Source of the DNA: JACCTU01 sp963769665 | GTDB lineage: Bacteria; Actinomycetota; Thermoleophilia; Gaiellales; Gaiellaceae | Assembly (NCBI GenBank): GCA_963769665.1 | Contig: CAVYMQ010000003.1 | Span: 1,798,001 to 1,862,000 of the forward strand | DNA: 64,000 bases | Direction: 5' to 3' | Shown here: positions 1-10,418 of the stretch, in pieces | Position numbering within the stretch: the stretch's first letter is position 1 | How the letters are laid out: the number at the start of each line of letters is the position of its first letter | Position numbers and translations under genes: made by a program | Notes under the pieces: generated by a model | Told to the model about the DNA's origin: nothing | Databases searched by the model: none | The model's input: only the letters and a program-made list of their open reading frames with translations

Positions 1-207
1 CGCCGGCTCGAGGAGACCAAGCGCCAGATCGAGGCGGAGACGCAGCGTGCGCTCGGGGAGATCCGTCGCGCCGTCGCGGACCTCGCGCTCGTCGCGGCCG
101 AACGCGTCACCCGCGGCGCTCTCGATCCGTCGTCGCACCGCAAGCTGATCGACGACGCGATCAAGGAGCTCGACTTCTCGAAGCTGGAGAAGGAGCCCGT
201 GGCCTAG
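1..207 (+). CDS. atpF: F-type ATP synthase subunit b, C-terminal part (partial)
   Basis: The open frame enters from the left edge and encodes 68 residues before a TAG. It is a charged, Ala/Glu/Arg-rich helix ending in DFSKLEKEPVA. This fits the C-terminal end of subunit b, the peripheral stalk that holds F1 against Fo at the membrane. The call rests mainly on position: the stop abuts the ATG of atpH, followed by atpA and atpG, the usual order. The transmembrane N-terminus lies outside the window. Confidence 0.85.
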   Translation, partial: RRLEETKRQIEAETQRALGEIRRAVADLALVAAERVTRGALDPSSHRKLIDDAIKELDFSKLEKEPVA

Positions 208-738
208 ATGGCCGTCGCGCACCGCATCTACGCCAGCGCGCTCTTCGCAGCCGCCAAGGAACAGAGTCGCCTCGCGCAGGTCCACGAGGAGCTCGCCGAC
301 TTCGTTGCCGCAACGCGAGACGTACCCGAGCTGCGCGCGCTGCTGGAGAACCCCGAGATCGACCACCGCACGAAGCAGGCGGCGCTCGGCGAGCTGCTCG
401 CGGGCGGCGAGGAGATCGTGCGCAACTTCCTGCTCCTGCTGATCGAGAAGGGCCGCGCGGCCGAGCTCGAGGAGATCACTCGCGAGTTCGAGTCGCTCGT
501 CGCCGCCGAGGAGAAGCGCCTCGCCGTCGACCTGACGACGGCCTACGAGCTCTCAGATGACGACGCGAAGCAGATCCTCGCGCAAATCGAGAAGCAGTCG
601 GGTCGCCACGTCGAGGCCACCCGCAGCGTCGACCCCGCTCTGATCGGCGGGTTCGTGCTGCGTGCCGGCTCGATGCTCGTCGACGCGAGCGTGCGCGGAA
701 GACTTGAACGCCTACGACAAGACCTCAAGAGGAGCTGA
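208..738 (+). CDS. atpH: ATP synthase F1 subunit delta
   Basis: This 176-residue protein has the usual length of subunit delta (OSCP-like), which joins the peripheral stalk to the top of F1. The N-terminal 100 residues form the typical helical bundle, starting AHRIYASALFAAAKE. The C-terminus has the conserved GGFVLRAGSMLVDASVRGRL block near residues 147-166. The ATG follows the atpF stop directly, and the TGA ends five bases before the atpA start, so atpF-H-A-G look like one transcript. The assignment is secure from sequence and context. Confidence 0.96.
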   Translation: MAVAHRIYASALFAAAKEQSRLAQVHEELADFVAATRDVPELRALLENPEIDHRTKQAALGELLAGGEEIVRNFLLLLIEKGRAAELEEITREFESLVAAEEKRLAVDLTTAYELSDDDAKQILAQIEKQSGRHVEATRSVDPALIGGFVLRAGSMLVDASVRGRLERLRQDLKRS

Positions 739-743
739 CACCG

Positions 744-2258
<1,515 letters not shown>

Positions 2259-3149
2259 ATGGCCTCGACGCAAGACCTAAAGCGCCGGGTCCGCTCGGTT
2301 CAGAACACGCAGAAGATCACGAAGGCGTTCGAGCTCGTCGCCTCCGCCCGGCTCCGGCGCGCGCAGGCACGGATCGAGACGATGCGCCCATACGCGGACA
2401 AGATGCTCGAGCTGATGAGCGGCGTGGCGCGCGCCTCCGTGTCGAAGCAGCGGCTCCCGCTCCTCCAGCGCCGCGACCCGGAGACGACGGCGATCCTCCT
2501 GATGACCGGCGACCGCGGCCTCGCGGGTGCGTTCAACTCGCAGGTCCTGCGGCGCGCGTTTGCGCTCGGCCGCGAGGTCGAGGCCGAAGGGCAGACGATC
2601 CGCTGGCTCGTGGCGGGCAAGAAGGGCCGCTCAACGCTCCGCTTCCGCGGCTACGAGGTCGCGAGCGACTGGACCGGCTTCAGCGACCGGCCCGCGTACA
2701 CCGACGCGCAGGCGATGGCGCACGTACTCACCGAGCAGTACGTCGACGGCGCGTTCGACCGGGTGATTCTCGTCTACAACCACTTCGACTCACCGCTCGT
2801 GCAAAAAGTGACCGAGCAGGAGGTGCTGCCGATCCCGGAGCACCTGCTGGAGACGGACGACGACGAGCGCCGCGACGACGCGATGCGCGGCGACTTCATC
2901 TACGAGCCCGAGCCGGAGGAGATCCTCGCCCGCCTGTTGCCCGTCTACCTCGAGACGGAGCTCTACCGCGCGCTGCTCGAGTCGGCGGCCTCCGAGCAGG
3001 GCGCGCGGATGACCGCGATGCGGAACGCGTCGAAGAACGCCGGCGAGCTGATCGACAGCCTCACGCTCGCCATGAACCGCGCCCGACAGGCCGAGATCAC
3101 CCAGGAGATCCTGGAAGTCGTGGCCGGCGCGGATGCGCTGGAGGGATAA
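2259..3149 (+). CDS. atpG: ATP synthase F1 subunit gamma
   Basis: This 296-residue central rotor-shaft subunit carries both signature coiled-coil ends. The N-terminal one includes QNTQKITKAFELVASARLRR and the C-terminal one includes MTAMRNASKNAGELIDSL. The ATG begins on the base after the atpA stop. In most bacteria atpD and atpC follow directly. Here the run stops at atpG, and atpD/atpC lie about 12 kb downstream. The gene looks intact and of normal length. Confidence 0.97.
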   Translation: MASTQDLKRRVRSVQNTQKITKAFELVASARLRRAQARIETMRPYADKMLELMSGVARASVSKQRLPLLQRRDPETTAILLMTGDRGLAGAFNSQVLRRAFALGREVEAEGQTIRWLVAGKKGRSTLRFRGYEVASDWTGFSDRPAYTDAQAMAHVLTEQYVDGAFDRVILVYNHFDSPLVQKVTEQEVLPIPEHLLETDDDERRDDAMRGDFIYEPEPEEILARLLPVYLETELYRALLESAASEQGARMTAMRNASKNAGELIDSLTLAMNRARQAEITQEILEVVAGADALEG

Positions 3150-3187
3150 GGCACCAACATTCTCGACTGAGGCGCCGTCTTAGGGGA

Positions 3188-3199
3188 AGCTTGGCGACC
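3188..3199 (+). repeat. 12-bp direct repeat, copy 1 (downstream of atpG)
   Basis: The string AGCTTGGCGACC occurs here, between atpG and the moxR-like gene, and again at 16988-16999, between atpC and metH. Both copies sit just upstream of a candidate -10 box, so they may be a shared promoter element. They also flank the block that separates atpG from its usual continuation. A 12-mer match can arise by chance in 64 kb, so this is only suggestive. Confidence 0.35.
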
Positions 3200-3205
3200 T
3201 ACAAT
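3200..3205 (+). promoter_or_regulatory. -10 box of the MoxR operon, leaderless-type
   Basis: TACAAT ends nine bases before the ATG at 3215. Transcription would start within a base or two of that ATG, so the mRNA would have no leader. No ribosome-binding site is visible. Confidence 0.5.
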
Positions 3206-3214
3206 CGATCGGCG

Positions 3215-4267
3215 ATGGACACGGAGGCGGAGCCGCTCGAAACAGAGTCCGCCCTCGACCGGGCGGTTCGGATCGCCGAACGTCTGTCCGGTAACATCGA
3301 GACGGTCATCCACGGCAAGTCGGAGGAGATCCGGCTCGTTCTCGCTGCGCTGACCTGCGGCGGGCACGTCCTGCTCGAGGACGTCCCCGGGACCGGCAAG
3401 ACGGTGCTCGCGCGGACGATCGCGCGCTCGATCGAGGGTGCCGTGACGTCTCGCATCCAGTGCACGCCCGACCTCCAGCCCACGGACGTGACCGGGCTCG
3501 CGATCTTCGACCAGAAGACGCGCGAGTTCGAGTTCCGTCAGGGGCCGATCTTCGCGAACGTGGTGCTCGTCGACGAGGTCAACCGCGCGATGCCGAAGAC
3601 GCAGTCGGCGCTCCTCGAGGCGATGGCCGAGCAGCAGGTCACCGTCGACGGCGTCACGCGCGCGCTGCCCGATCCCTTCCTCCTGCTTGCGACCGAGAAC
3701 CCGATCGAGTACGAGGGGACGTTCCCGCTCCCGGAGGCGCAGCTCGACCGCTTCTTCCTAAAGACCGCGCTCGGCTACCCGTCGGCGGACGACGAGCTCC
3801 AGATCCTGGACGAGCAGCGGTACGCGAAGCCGCTCGAGCAGCTGGGAGCCGTGGTCACGGTCGAGGACATTCTCGAGCTGCGGGCCGCGGTCCGCGACAT
3901 CTACATCGACGAGGTGATCCGGCGCTGGCTCGTCGACCTCGTCCGGTCGACGCGCGAGCTCGACGCGGTCGCGATGGGCGCGTCGGTGCGCGCGAGCCTC
4001 GCGCTCGAAGGTGCCTCGCGCGCGTGGGCGCTGCTCAGCGGACGGAGCTACGTCGTGCCGGAGGACGTCGAGCGGCTGTTCATGCCCGTCGTCGCGCACC
4101 GGCTGGTGTTCGTCGGCGGCTTCCTCGCCCGTGCGCGCGCCGCGGGCGGGTTCGACGTGCTCGAGGAGCTCAGGCGGCAATGCCTGGAGCTCGCACCGAG
4201 CCCGGGCTCGGAGGACGACCCGCTGTTCGGTCGCCCGCGTCTGTTGCCGAGCGTCGAGCAGCGGTGA
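3215..4267 (+). CDS. MoxR-family AAA+ ATPase
   Basis: This 350-residue cytoplasmic AAA+ protein has Walker A EDVPGTGKT at residues 55-63, Walker B VVLVDE at 115-120, and the sensor-like stretch LLATENPIEYEGTFPLPEAQ. MoxR ATPases act as chaperones that insert cofactors or activate partner VWA-domain proteins. That fits the DUF58 and VWA genes that follow in one overlapping operon. The ATG at 3215 was chosen because a TACAAT box sits just upstream and family similarity begins soon after. The same frame is open further upstream inside atpG, but that extension is out-of-frame overlap. The exact client is unknown. Confidence 0.92.
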   Translation: MDTEAEPLETESALDRAVRIAERLSGNIETVIHGKSEEIRLVLAALTCGGHVLLEDVPGTGKTVLARTIARSIEGAVTSRIQCTPDLQPTDVTGLAIFDQKTREFEFRQGPIFANVVLVDEVNRAMPKTQSALLEAMAEQQVTVDGVTRALPDPFLLLATENPIEYEGTFPLPEAQLDRFFLKTALGYPSADDELQILDEQRYAKPLEQLGAVVTVEDILELRAAVRDIYIDEVIRRWLVDLVRSTRELDAVAMGASVRASLALEGASRAWALLSGRSYVVPEDVERLFMPVVAHRLVFVGGFLARARAAGGFDVLEELRRQCLELAPSPGSEDDPLFGRPRLLPSVEQR

Positions 4268-5172
4268 CGTTCCCGCTCGTCCCGCGCGGCAGGCTGATCG
4301 GCCTCTCGTTCGGAACGATGCGGAGCTTCCGGCGAGGCACCGGCTCCGACGTCGTCGACTCGCGTCCGTATCGCACCGGCGACGACGTCCACTCGATCGA
4401 CTGGGCGTCATCGGCCAGACGCTCGGCCGCGCTGAACAGCGACGAGTTCATCGTGCGCGAGCACTATGCGGACGAGGCGCCGCGCGTCGTGATCGCCTGC
4501 GACCGCCGACCGGGGATGTCCTTCTTCTCCTCGCCGCTGCCCTGGCTCGACAAGCCGCGCGCCGTGCAGGAGACCTCCGAGCTCTTGATGCGAAGCGCCG
4601 TCGGCGCCGGGGGGTTCGTCGGTTACCTGGACCACGCAGCGGGAACGGCGTACTGGGAGCCGCCGCGCGGGGGGCGCCGGCCGCGCGAGGTGATGGAGAG
4701 GCGCTTCGCCGAGGCCCCGTTCACCGCGCCGCCGGACAGCCTCGAGCGCGCCCTCGCCCATCTCGCAGAGCACCGGCGCGTCGTCACCTCCGGCGCGTTC
4801 GTGTTCGTGCTCTCGGACTTCCTCCCGCCGCCCTCCGACGAGACGTGGCTCCAGGTCCTCGAGCACCGCTGGGACCTCGTGCCGGTCGTGATCCAGGATC
4901 CGACGTGGGAGCAGAGCTTCCCCGACGTGCACGGCATCGTGCTCCCGCTGCGCGACCCTCGCACCGGCCGTGTCGCACCGGTTCGGCTGACCGCTCGTGA
5001 GGCGGCCAGGCGGCGAGAGGCGAACGAGCTGCGGTTCGCGGAGCTGCTCGACGTCTTTCACGGGCTCGACCTCGACCCGGTACTCGTGTCGTCGAGCGAC
5101 CAGGGAGACATCCTCTCGTCGTTTCTCAACTGGTCCGAGAGCAGGCGGACGAGGCACGTGGTGCGCACGTGA
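4264..5172 (+). CDS. DUF58 domain protein
   Basis: This 302-residue protein contains the DUF58 hallmark RPYRTGDDVHSIDW at residues 34-47. The rest resembles the degenerate VWA-like fold usual in the family, with LVPVVIQDPTWEQ near residue 200. The GTG start overlaps the moxR-like stop as GTGA, which implies translational coupling. DUF58 proteins almost always accompany MoxR ATPases. They are thought to link the ATPase to membrane VWA proteins, but a biochemical role is not established. No transmembrane segment is evident. Confidence 0.88.
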   Translation: MTFPLVPRGRLIGLSFGTMRSFRRGTGSDVVDSRPYRTGDDVHSIDWASSARRSAALNSDEFIVREHYADEAPRVVIACDRRPGMSFFSSPLPWLDKPRAVQETSELLMRSAVGAGGFVGYLDHAAGTAYWEPPRGGRRPREVMERRFAEAPFTAPPDSLERALAHLAEHRRVVTSGAFVFVLSDFLPPPSDETWLQVLEHRWDLVPVVIQDPTWEQSFPDVHGIVLPLRDPRTGRVAPVRLTAREAARRREANELRFAELLDVFHGLDLDPVLVSSSDQGDILSSFLNWSESRRTRHVVRT

Positions 5173-6131
5173 GACGTGTCGTCGTCGCCGCGCTCGCTCT
5201 CGTCGCCGTCGGCGCGCTGCTTGCCGTGTTCGTGCTTCGAGACGACGGTTCCTCGACCGAGGCACTCGACCGCGCGCAGGCGCTCGAGGCGCGGGTCGTC
5301 GTGTCGCCGCGCGTCGTGCTCTTCGGCGACACGGTCACGGCGCGTGTGCAGGTCGCACTCGATCGCGAGCGCATCGACCCCGACTCGCTTCGGGTCGAGG
5401 CGGCGTTCGCGCCGTGGCAGCCCGTGCGAGCACCGCAGCGGATCCGCCGCGACGACGAACGCGCGACCTATGTGGAGACCGTCTACGTGATCCGGTGCCT
5501 GGGGCCGACGTGCGTCCCGAATCGCGCAGCGTCCTCGCGCGAGTTCCAGGCGGTCAAGCTTTCGTATGACCAGGTCGGCGGCGGGCAGGGGTCGACCGAG
5601 GTGCGCTGGCCGGTGCTCGTGATGAACACCCGGCTCGTGGCGGACGACTTCGGCCGCCGCGACGAGTACGGAACGGCCTGGCGCGCCGACCTCGCGACGC
5701 TGCCGGCGGTCTCGTACCGACTTCCTCCGGCCGCGCTCATTGCGCTGCTCCTCGGCGGCGCAGCGGCGCTGCTGCTCGGCGGCGGCAGGCTCGCGTACGC
5801 CGCGTTCCCGCGGCGCGAGGAGCCGCCGCCGCCCGAGCCGCCGGCCCCGCCGCCGCCGCCCGAGGTGACGCCGCTCGAGCGCGCGCTCGCGCTGCTCGAG
5901 GAGCCCAGCCAGCTGAACGGCGCGGCGGAGCGCCGCCGGGCGCTCGAGTTCATCGCCGAGCACTTCGACGAGCGAGACCGGTCGCTCGCCGCGTCGGCGC
6001 GCGCGCTCGCGTGGCGCTCAGGTCAGCCCGAGCCCGTCGATTCGGTGGGCCTCGCCGCACGCGTGCGCGAGCACCTCGACCGCGAGTCGTCGAGCGAAGA
6101 GGTCGAGGAGGACGATGCGACGCAGGCGTAG
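5169..6131 (+). CDS. Membrane-anchored protein of the MoxR/VWA operon, function unknown
   Basis: This 320-residue protein has an N-terminal hydrophobic segment at about residues 3-22, then an extracytoplasmic beta-rich region of about 160 residues with a Cys pair (CLGPTC). A second membrane segment lies near 185-205, followed by a Pro/Glu-rich linker and a helical cytoplasmic tail. The layout and position match the BatD-like or DUF4381-like members of Bat operons, but I see no diagnostic motif. The GTG start overlaps the DUF58 stop, and the 3' end overlaps the next gene by 17 bases. Confidence 0.75.
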   Translation: MRRVVVAALALVAVGALLAVFVLRDDGSSTEALDRAQALEARVVVSPRVVLFGDTVTARVQVALDRERIDPDSLRVEAAFAPWQPVRAPQRIRRDDERATYVETVYVIRCLGPTCVPNRAASSREFQAVKLSYDQVGGGQGSTEVRWPVLVMNTRLVADDFGRRDEYGTAWRADLATLPAVSYRLPPAALIALLLGGAAALLLGGGRLAYAAFPRREEPPPPEPPAPPPPPEVTPLERALALLEEPSQLNGAAERRRALEFIAEHFDERDRSLAASARALAWRSGQPEPVDSVGLAARVREHLDRESSSEEVEEDDATQA

Positions 6132-6936
6132 GACCGCGATCGAATCGCACGACGTTGCCGCTCTCCGCGGCCTCGCTCGGCGCACGCTGCTCGTGCGGCT
6201 CGTGCTGGCGGTCGCTGCCGTCGCGACGCTCGTCGCTACGGTCGCGACCGTCCGTTCGTTCGACCCGCATCGCCGCACGATCGTCCCCTCGGGCTCGTCG
6301 GGCGTGATCGTGGTGGACGTCTCGCTCAGCATCGCCAACAGCTACGGCGACGTGCGCCGCTCGCTCCGGAACGTCATGAGCGGCGACTCGCCGGTCGGGC
6401 TCGTCGTGTTCTCCGACGTCGCCTACGAGTTGCTGCCGCCCGGAACGCCCGCGAGCGAGCTCGAGCCCGTGCTTCGCGTGCTCACGCCGCCGAAACGCGG
6501 CGACCCGCCGACGCCGTGGACGACGAGCTTCCGCGGCGGCACGCGCATCTCCGACGCCCTCGAGCTCGCCGGCCAGATGCTCGAGCGCCAGCACGTCGAG
6601 ACCGGGTCAGTCGTGCTGATCAGCGACCTGCAGACCGCGCCGGACGACGTCACCGCCCTGGCGCGCACCATCGACGGGCTGAAGAGCCGCGGCGTGGCCG
6701 TCCGCATCGTGCCGATCGGTGCCCTGAGCGACGGCCGGCTCCTCTTCACGCGGCTCCTCGGCCGAGACGCATTCTCGGAGCCCACCCGTTCGACGGAGAA
6801 CGAGGCGCAGCCGCTGCGGAGCGCCGACAGCGCGGGGCTTCCGATCGGTTTGCTCACGCTCGCCACACTGTTCTTCTTGGCGCTCGCGGCGCACGAGCGC
6901 TACGTGTCGCGGCTGGCGCTGCCGAGGGCCACGTGA
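6115..6936 (+). CDS. VWA-domain membrane protein (first copy)
   Basis: This 273-residue protein has a membrane segment at about residues 27-46, a von Willebrand factor A domain with the metal-ion MIDAS motif DVSLS at residues 68-72, the supporting SFRGGTRISDAL and LISDLQT motifs, and a C-terminal membrane segment near 246-262. Such proteins display a VWA domain at the membrane and pair with MoxR ATPases (BatA/BatB-like). The ATG lies inside the end of the preceding gene. A second VWA protein sits two genes downstream. Confidence 0.85.
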   Translation: MRRRRRTAIESHDVAALRGLARRTLLVRLVLAVAAVATLVATVATVRSFDPHRRTIVPSGSSGVIVVDVSLSIANSYGDVRRSLRNVMSGDSPVGLVVFSDVAYELLPPGTPASELEPVLRVLTPPKRGDPPTPWTTSFRGGTRISDALELAGQMLERQHVETGSVVLISDLQTAPDDVTALARTIDGLKSRGVAVRIVPIGALSDGRLLFTRLLGRDAFSEPTRSTENEAQPLRSADSAGLPIGLLTLATLFFLALAAHERYVSRLALPRAT

Positions 6937-7559
6937 AACGCATCGCCATGATCCTCGGCGCTGTCGCCTGCTTCGTCCTTGCCACCTGGCTGGTCCTCAC
7001 GGCGCTCGACGTCGCGCGCTGGCAGAGCGCGCTCGACAGTGGCGACGTCCGCTACCGCGCCGCGCCGCAGGAGCGCGACCTCTGGCAGCCCGCGCAGATC
7101 GTCCCCTTCGGCGCAGGCAAGGCGCTCCTCGGGGTCGACGACGACGTCGCGTTCCGTGAGGCGCTGCGCACGCTCAGGCTCGCCGGCGTCGCCCAGGCGG
7201 AGTCGTCCGACCCGCGGCTCGCGCTCCGGCGTAGCGAAGCCCGCTCGCTGATCGCCGCGATCGCCGAGGACGACGCCGACCGGTGGCGGCGCTCGCGCGC
7301 GATGTCGCTGCTCGGAGCGATCAGCTTCGCGAGCGCGCTGTCGGACTCCCAGGATCAGGACGCCCTCACGCGCGACGCCCTGGCGAGGTTCCGGGGCGCG
7401 ATCGAGCTCGACCCGGACAACGACGAGGCGAAGGCGAACCTCGAGATCGCGCTTCGCCGCGACGCCGAAGCCGGCGCGAGCGGCGGCGGCGACGACCCGA
7501 CCCCGGGCGGCCAGGGTGCGCGCGGAGCCGGGGCGGGAGAAGCCGGCGGCGGGTACTGA
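6933..7559 (+). CDS. Membrane-anchored TPR-like protein (BatC-like position)
   Basis: This 208-residue protein has one N-terminal membrane segment (about residues 4-25), a helical middle, and a TPR-like repeat, ARFRGAIELDPDNDEAKANL, before a Gly/Ala-rich disordered tail. Bat operons usually contain one TPR protein between two VWA proteins, which is its position here. The GTG start overlaps the previous stop as GTGA, and the stop abuts the next GTG. The function is inferred only from context. Confidence 0.75.
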   Translation: MKRIAMILGAVACFVLATWLVLTALDVARWQSALDSGDVRYRAAPQERDLWQPAQIVPFGAGKALLGVDDDVAFREALRTLRLAGVAQAESSDPRLALRRSEARSLIAAIAEDDADRWRRSRAMSLLGAISFASALSDSQDQDALTRDALARFRGAIELDPDNDEAKANLEIALRRDAEAGASGGGDDPTPGGQGARGAGAGEAGGGY

Positions 7560-8525
7560 GTGACGGTCACTTTCCTCACGCCGGGCGCCGCGCTCGTCGC
7601 CCTCGTCGTCCTCGTCCCGGTGGCGATCGCGCTGCTCGTCTCGCGCCGCGCCGCGCGGATCCGGGACGTTCTCCGGCTCCCGACGCCGCGGTTGCGGTCG
7701 CGCCTCTTTCCCATCGTCGCGCTTGTCCTGGCCGGGGCGCTCGTCGGCGTGGCTGCGGCGCAACCCGTCCTCGAGCGCACCAAGCCCTCGACCGTTCGCA
7801 CCGATGCCGAGGTCTATGTCGTCGTCGACGTTTCCCGCTCGATGCTCGCCCGGTCGGAGCAGGCCTCGCCGGCGCGGATCGCACGCGCAAAGGCGGCCGC
7901 GGTCGAGGTTCGTGAGGAGCTGGTCGGGTTCAAGGTCGGGATCGCATCGCTGACCGACCGAGTCCTGCCGCACCTCTTCCCGAGCGCGGACGAGGACGTG
8001 TTCCGTGCGACGATCGACCAGTCGATCGGGATCGACCGGCCGCCGCCGCAGGAACGTCTGTCCGCGAACGGGACGACCCTCGAGGCGCTCGGCCCCGTTG
8101 CGGCCCGGAGGTTCTTCTCGCCGACGGTCGAGCACCGCGTGCTCGTCGTGCTGACGGACGGGGAGACCCGGCCGCTGAACGAGGGTGCGGTCGCGGCGGC
8201 GCTCGCCCGCCCCCCGGGGATCGAGACGGTCTTCGTCCACGTCTGGGCACCGAACGAGCGGGTCTTCGTCCGGGGCATCGCAGCCCCGGACTACAAGTCC
8301 GACCCGGCGTCGCGTGCCTCGCTCGCGTTGCTCGCGCGGGCCACCCGGGGCGCCGACTACTCCGAGGGCGAGGTCGGAGCCGCTGCCCGCGAGGTCGAGA
8401 GGCGTCTCGGCGCGGGCCCCACCGTCGTCCAGCAGGCCCGCCGGGAGCGGAAGCCGCTCGCCCCCCTGGCCGCGCTGGCGGCCTTCCTGCCTCTGGGGCT
8501 GCTCCTGGCACGTCCCGGCCGCTGA
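7560..8525 (+). CDS. VWA-domain membrane protein (second copy, BatA-like)
   Basis: This 321-residue protein follows the classic BatA layout: two N-terminal membrane segments (about residues 7-27 and 50-68), a VWA domain with MIDAS residues DVSRS at 90-94 and VVLTDGETRPLN later, and a C-terminal membrane segment near 299-316. The GTG directly follows the preceding stop. It is the last gene of the six-gene MoxR operon. The client process (envelope stress, metal-cofactor insertion or other) cannot be read from sequence. Confidence 0.87.
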   Translation: MTVTFLTPGAALVALVVLVPVAIALLVSRRAARIRDVLRLPTPRLRSRLFPIVALVLAGALVGVAAAQPVLERTKPSTVRTDAEVYVVVDVSRSMLARSEQASPARIARAKAAAVEVREELVGFKVGIASLTDRVLPHLFPSADEDVFRATIDQSIGIDRPPPQERLSANGTTLEALGPVAARRFFSPTVEHRVLVVLTDGETRPLNEGAVAAALARPPGIETVFVHVWAPNERVFVRGIAAPDYKSDPASRASLALLARATRGADYSEGEVGAAAREVERRLGAGPTVVQQARRERKPLAPLAALAAFLPLGLLLARPGR

Positions 8526-8663
8526 CTCCCGTCCGCTAACAAACCACTCAGCAAGGCGTCATACTCACCGGCCCGCGCTCACCGACGACGTAGAAGAGGC
8601 ACTCCGGATCTGGCACGTCTGCGGTCTCTGAGGCGGGTAGGAAGCATCTACAGGAGGGGATAC
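8526..8663 (+). promoter_or_regulatory. Intergenic region upstream of the peptide transporter, weak promoter candidate
   Basis: This 138-bp gap holds no gene. CTAACA at 8536-8541 and CATACT at 8560-8565, 18 bases apart, could form a weak promoter for the substrate-binding protein gene. A strong ribosome-binding site, AGGAGGGG, lies at 8652-8659 just before the ATG. I see no clear terminator for the upstream operon. Confidence 0.35.
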
Positions 8664-10301
8664 ATGCGTACGAAAGCTCTTTGGCTCTTCGCCGCAGCGC
8701 TTGTGATCACAAGCCTCGTCGTCGGGCCTGCAGCAACCGCGAAGCCGAGCCGTTCGGCTGCGGGCACGGTGGTGATCGGCCACGACCAGGAGCCGGCCAC
8801 CCTGAACAACCTGATCACCCCTGGTAACGCGTACACCACGAGCCTCGTCACGAACCTCGTGCTTGCGAGTGGTCAGCGCTACAACCAGAAGGCGATCCTC
8901 GTTCCGCAGCTTTTCCAGGGTAAGCCGAAGCTGGTCAAGGCCAAGCCGTTGACCGTCCGCTTCACCATCAAGGCCGCTGCGAAGTGGAGCAACGGCAGCC
9001 AGGTCACGGGCAACGACTTCCGCGCCACCTACCAGGCCATCATGAACAAGAACTGGGACATCACATCTCGTGAGGGCTGGGAGGACATTCGCTCCGTGAC
9101 GGTTCGCGGCAAGACGGTCACGGTCGTCTTCAAGAAGCCGTACGCGGCGTGGGAAGCGCTGATCTCCGGGAACATCTACCCGGCGGCGTCCCTCCGTGGT
9201 GCGAACGTCAACACGCTCTACCAGAGCGGCCTCGACGTTTCCAGCGGGCCGTACCGGTTCAGCAGCTGGCAGAAGGGCACGCAGCTCGTGCTCGTGAAGA
9301 ACGCGACGTTCCGTGCAGGGCCGCAGGCCCGGCTCGATCGCCTCGTGTTCCGCTACATCCCGAACACGGCGTCGCTCTTCCAGTCGCTGCGCTCGAACGA
9401 GATCCAGGTGACGGAGCCGCAGCCGCAGCTCCAGATCGTGGAGATCCGGCGGAACAGCTCGTACCGGGTCCAGTCCGGCCCCGGGTACTTCTTCGAGCAC
9501 ATGGACCTGCAGCAGGGCCCGCAGGGCCATCCGGCGCTGAAGCGGAAGTACGTCCGCCAGGCGCTCATCCAGAGCATCAACCGCGCTGACGTTCGGAACG
9601 CTCTGTACGTCAACAGCGGTCTGGTTGCATCGGCTGCTTCGCTGCCCGTGCTCCAGAGCCTGGTCTGGAAGCCGTTCGAGGCCCCTTACCGGCCGTTCTT
9701 CGCCCGGTGGGGCTTCAACCAGCGGGCCGCGATCGCGCGGCTCCGCGCCAACGGCTGCACCGGCGGTCCGACCACGCCGAACCGCAACAACACGAACATC
9801 TGGAGCTGCCCCGGTGTCGGGAAGCTGTCGTTCCGCTTCAACACCACCGCCGGCAACCAGCTTCGTGCTCTGACGTTCGAGATCGCCCAGAGCCAGACGA
9901 AGGCCATGGGCATCGAGCTTCTGCCGCGCTTCGCGGCGAACGCGCTGACCCAGGTCCTGCCTTCGCGCGACTGGGACATCAGCATGTTCACGTGGCTCGG
10001 CGGACCGACGAGCTCGATCACCGCGTTCAGCCTCTACGGCTGTGGTGGTGACCAGAACTACATGACCTACTGCAACAGGGCGGCGTCCAGCGCGCTTCAG
10101 AAGGCGCAGTTCACGCCGAACAACGCGGCACGCATCAAGCTGCTCCACGGTGCCGAGCGGATCATGGCCGAGGACGTCATCTCGATTCCGATGTACGTCC
10201 GGCCTGGGTTCCTGATCAACAACCGCGCAGTCAGCGGCCTGTTGCTCAACCCGACGCAGCAGGGCTCGACCTGGAACTCCGAGCTCTGGCGGACCCAGTA
10301 A
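8664..10301 (+). CDS. Peptide ABC transporter, substrate-binding protein (family 5)
   Basis: This 545-residue exported protein has a signal peptide ending near residue 26 (VVGPAATA-K). The mature part begins with VVIGHDQEPATLNNL, typical of family 5 solute-binding proteins (OppA/DppA). WSNGSQVTGNDFRATYQAI is the matching internal motif. No lipobox Cys is visible, so it may be anchored otherwise or be soluble. AGGAGGGG precedes the ATG. It is followed by two permease and two ATPase genes, giving a complete importer. Substrates are probably oligopeptides or dipeptides, but related proteins also bind nickel, opines or sugars. Confidence 0.92.
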   Translation: MRTKALWLFAAALVITSLVVGPAATAKPSRSAAGTVVIGHDQEPATLNNLITPGNAYTTSLVTNLVLASGQRYNQKAILVPQLFQGKPKLVKAKPLTVRFTIKAAAKWSNGSQVTGNDFRATYQAIMNKNWDITSREGWEDIRSVTVRGKTVTVVFKKPYAAWEALISGNIYPAASLRGANVNTLYQSGLDVSSGPYRFSSWQKGTQLVLVKNATFRAGPQARLDRLVFRYIPNTASLFQSLRSNEIQVTEPQPQLQIVEIRRNSSYRVQSGPGYFFEHMDLQQGPQGHPALKRKYVRQALIQSINRADVRNALYVNSGLVASAASLPVLQSLVWKPFEAPYRPFFARWGFNQRAAIARLRANGCTGGPTTPNRNNTNIWSCPGVGKLSFRFNTTAGNQLRALTFEIAQSQTKAMGIELLPRFAANALTQVLPSRDWDISMFTWLGGPTSSITAFSLYGCGGDQNYMTYCNRAASSALQKAQFTPNNAARIKLLHGAERIMAEDVISIPMYVRPGFLINNRAVSGLLLNPTQQGSTWNSELWRTQ

Positions 10302-10342
10302 CACCGTAGGGAGGGTGGCCCATACGCCACGCTCTGCTTGAC

Positions 10343-10378
10343 AGAAGGGGGGTCTCGCTTCGGCGGGACCTCCCTTCT
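10343..10378 (+). terminator. Hairpin between binding-protein and permease genes
   Basis: AGAAGGG at 10343-10349 pairs with CCCTTCT at 10372-10378. Inner bases extend the stem around a TTCG-type loop. Only CGCTTTA follows, so this may be a partial terminator or mRNA-stabilising hairpin, as often found after highly expressed binding-protein genes. Confidence 0.6.
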
Positions 10379-10418
10379 CGCTTTAGACTCGCTTCGTGAA
10401 CCGGAGGAGGCCTGTGCC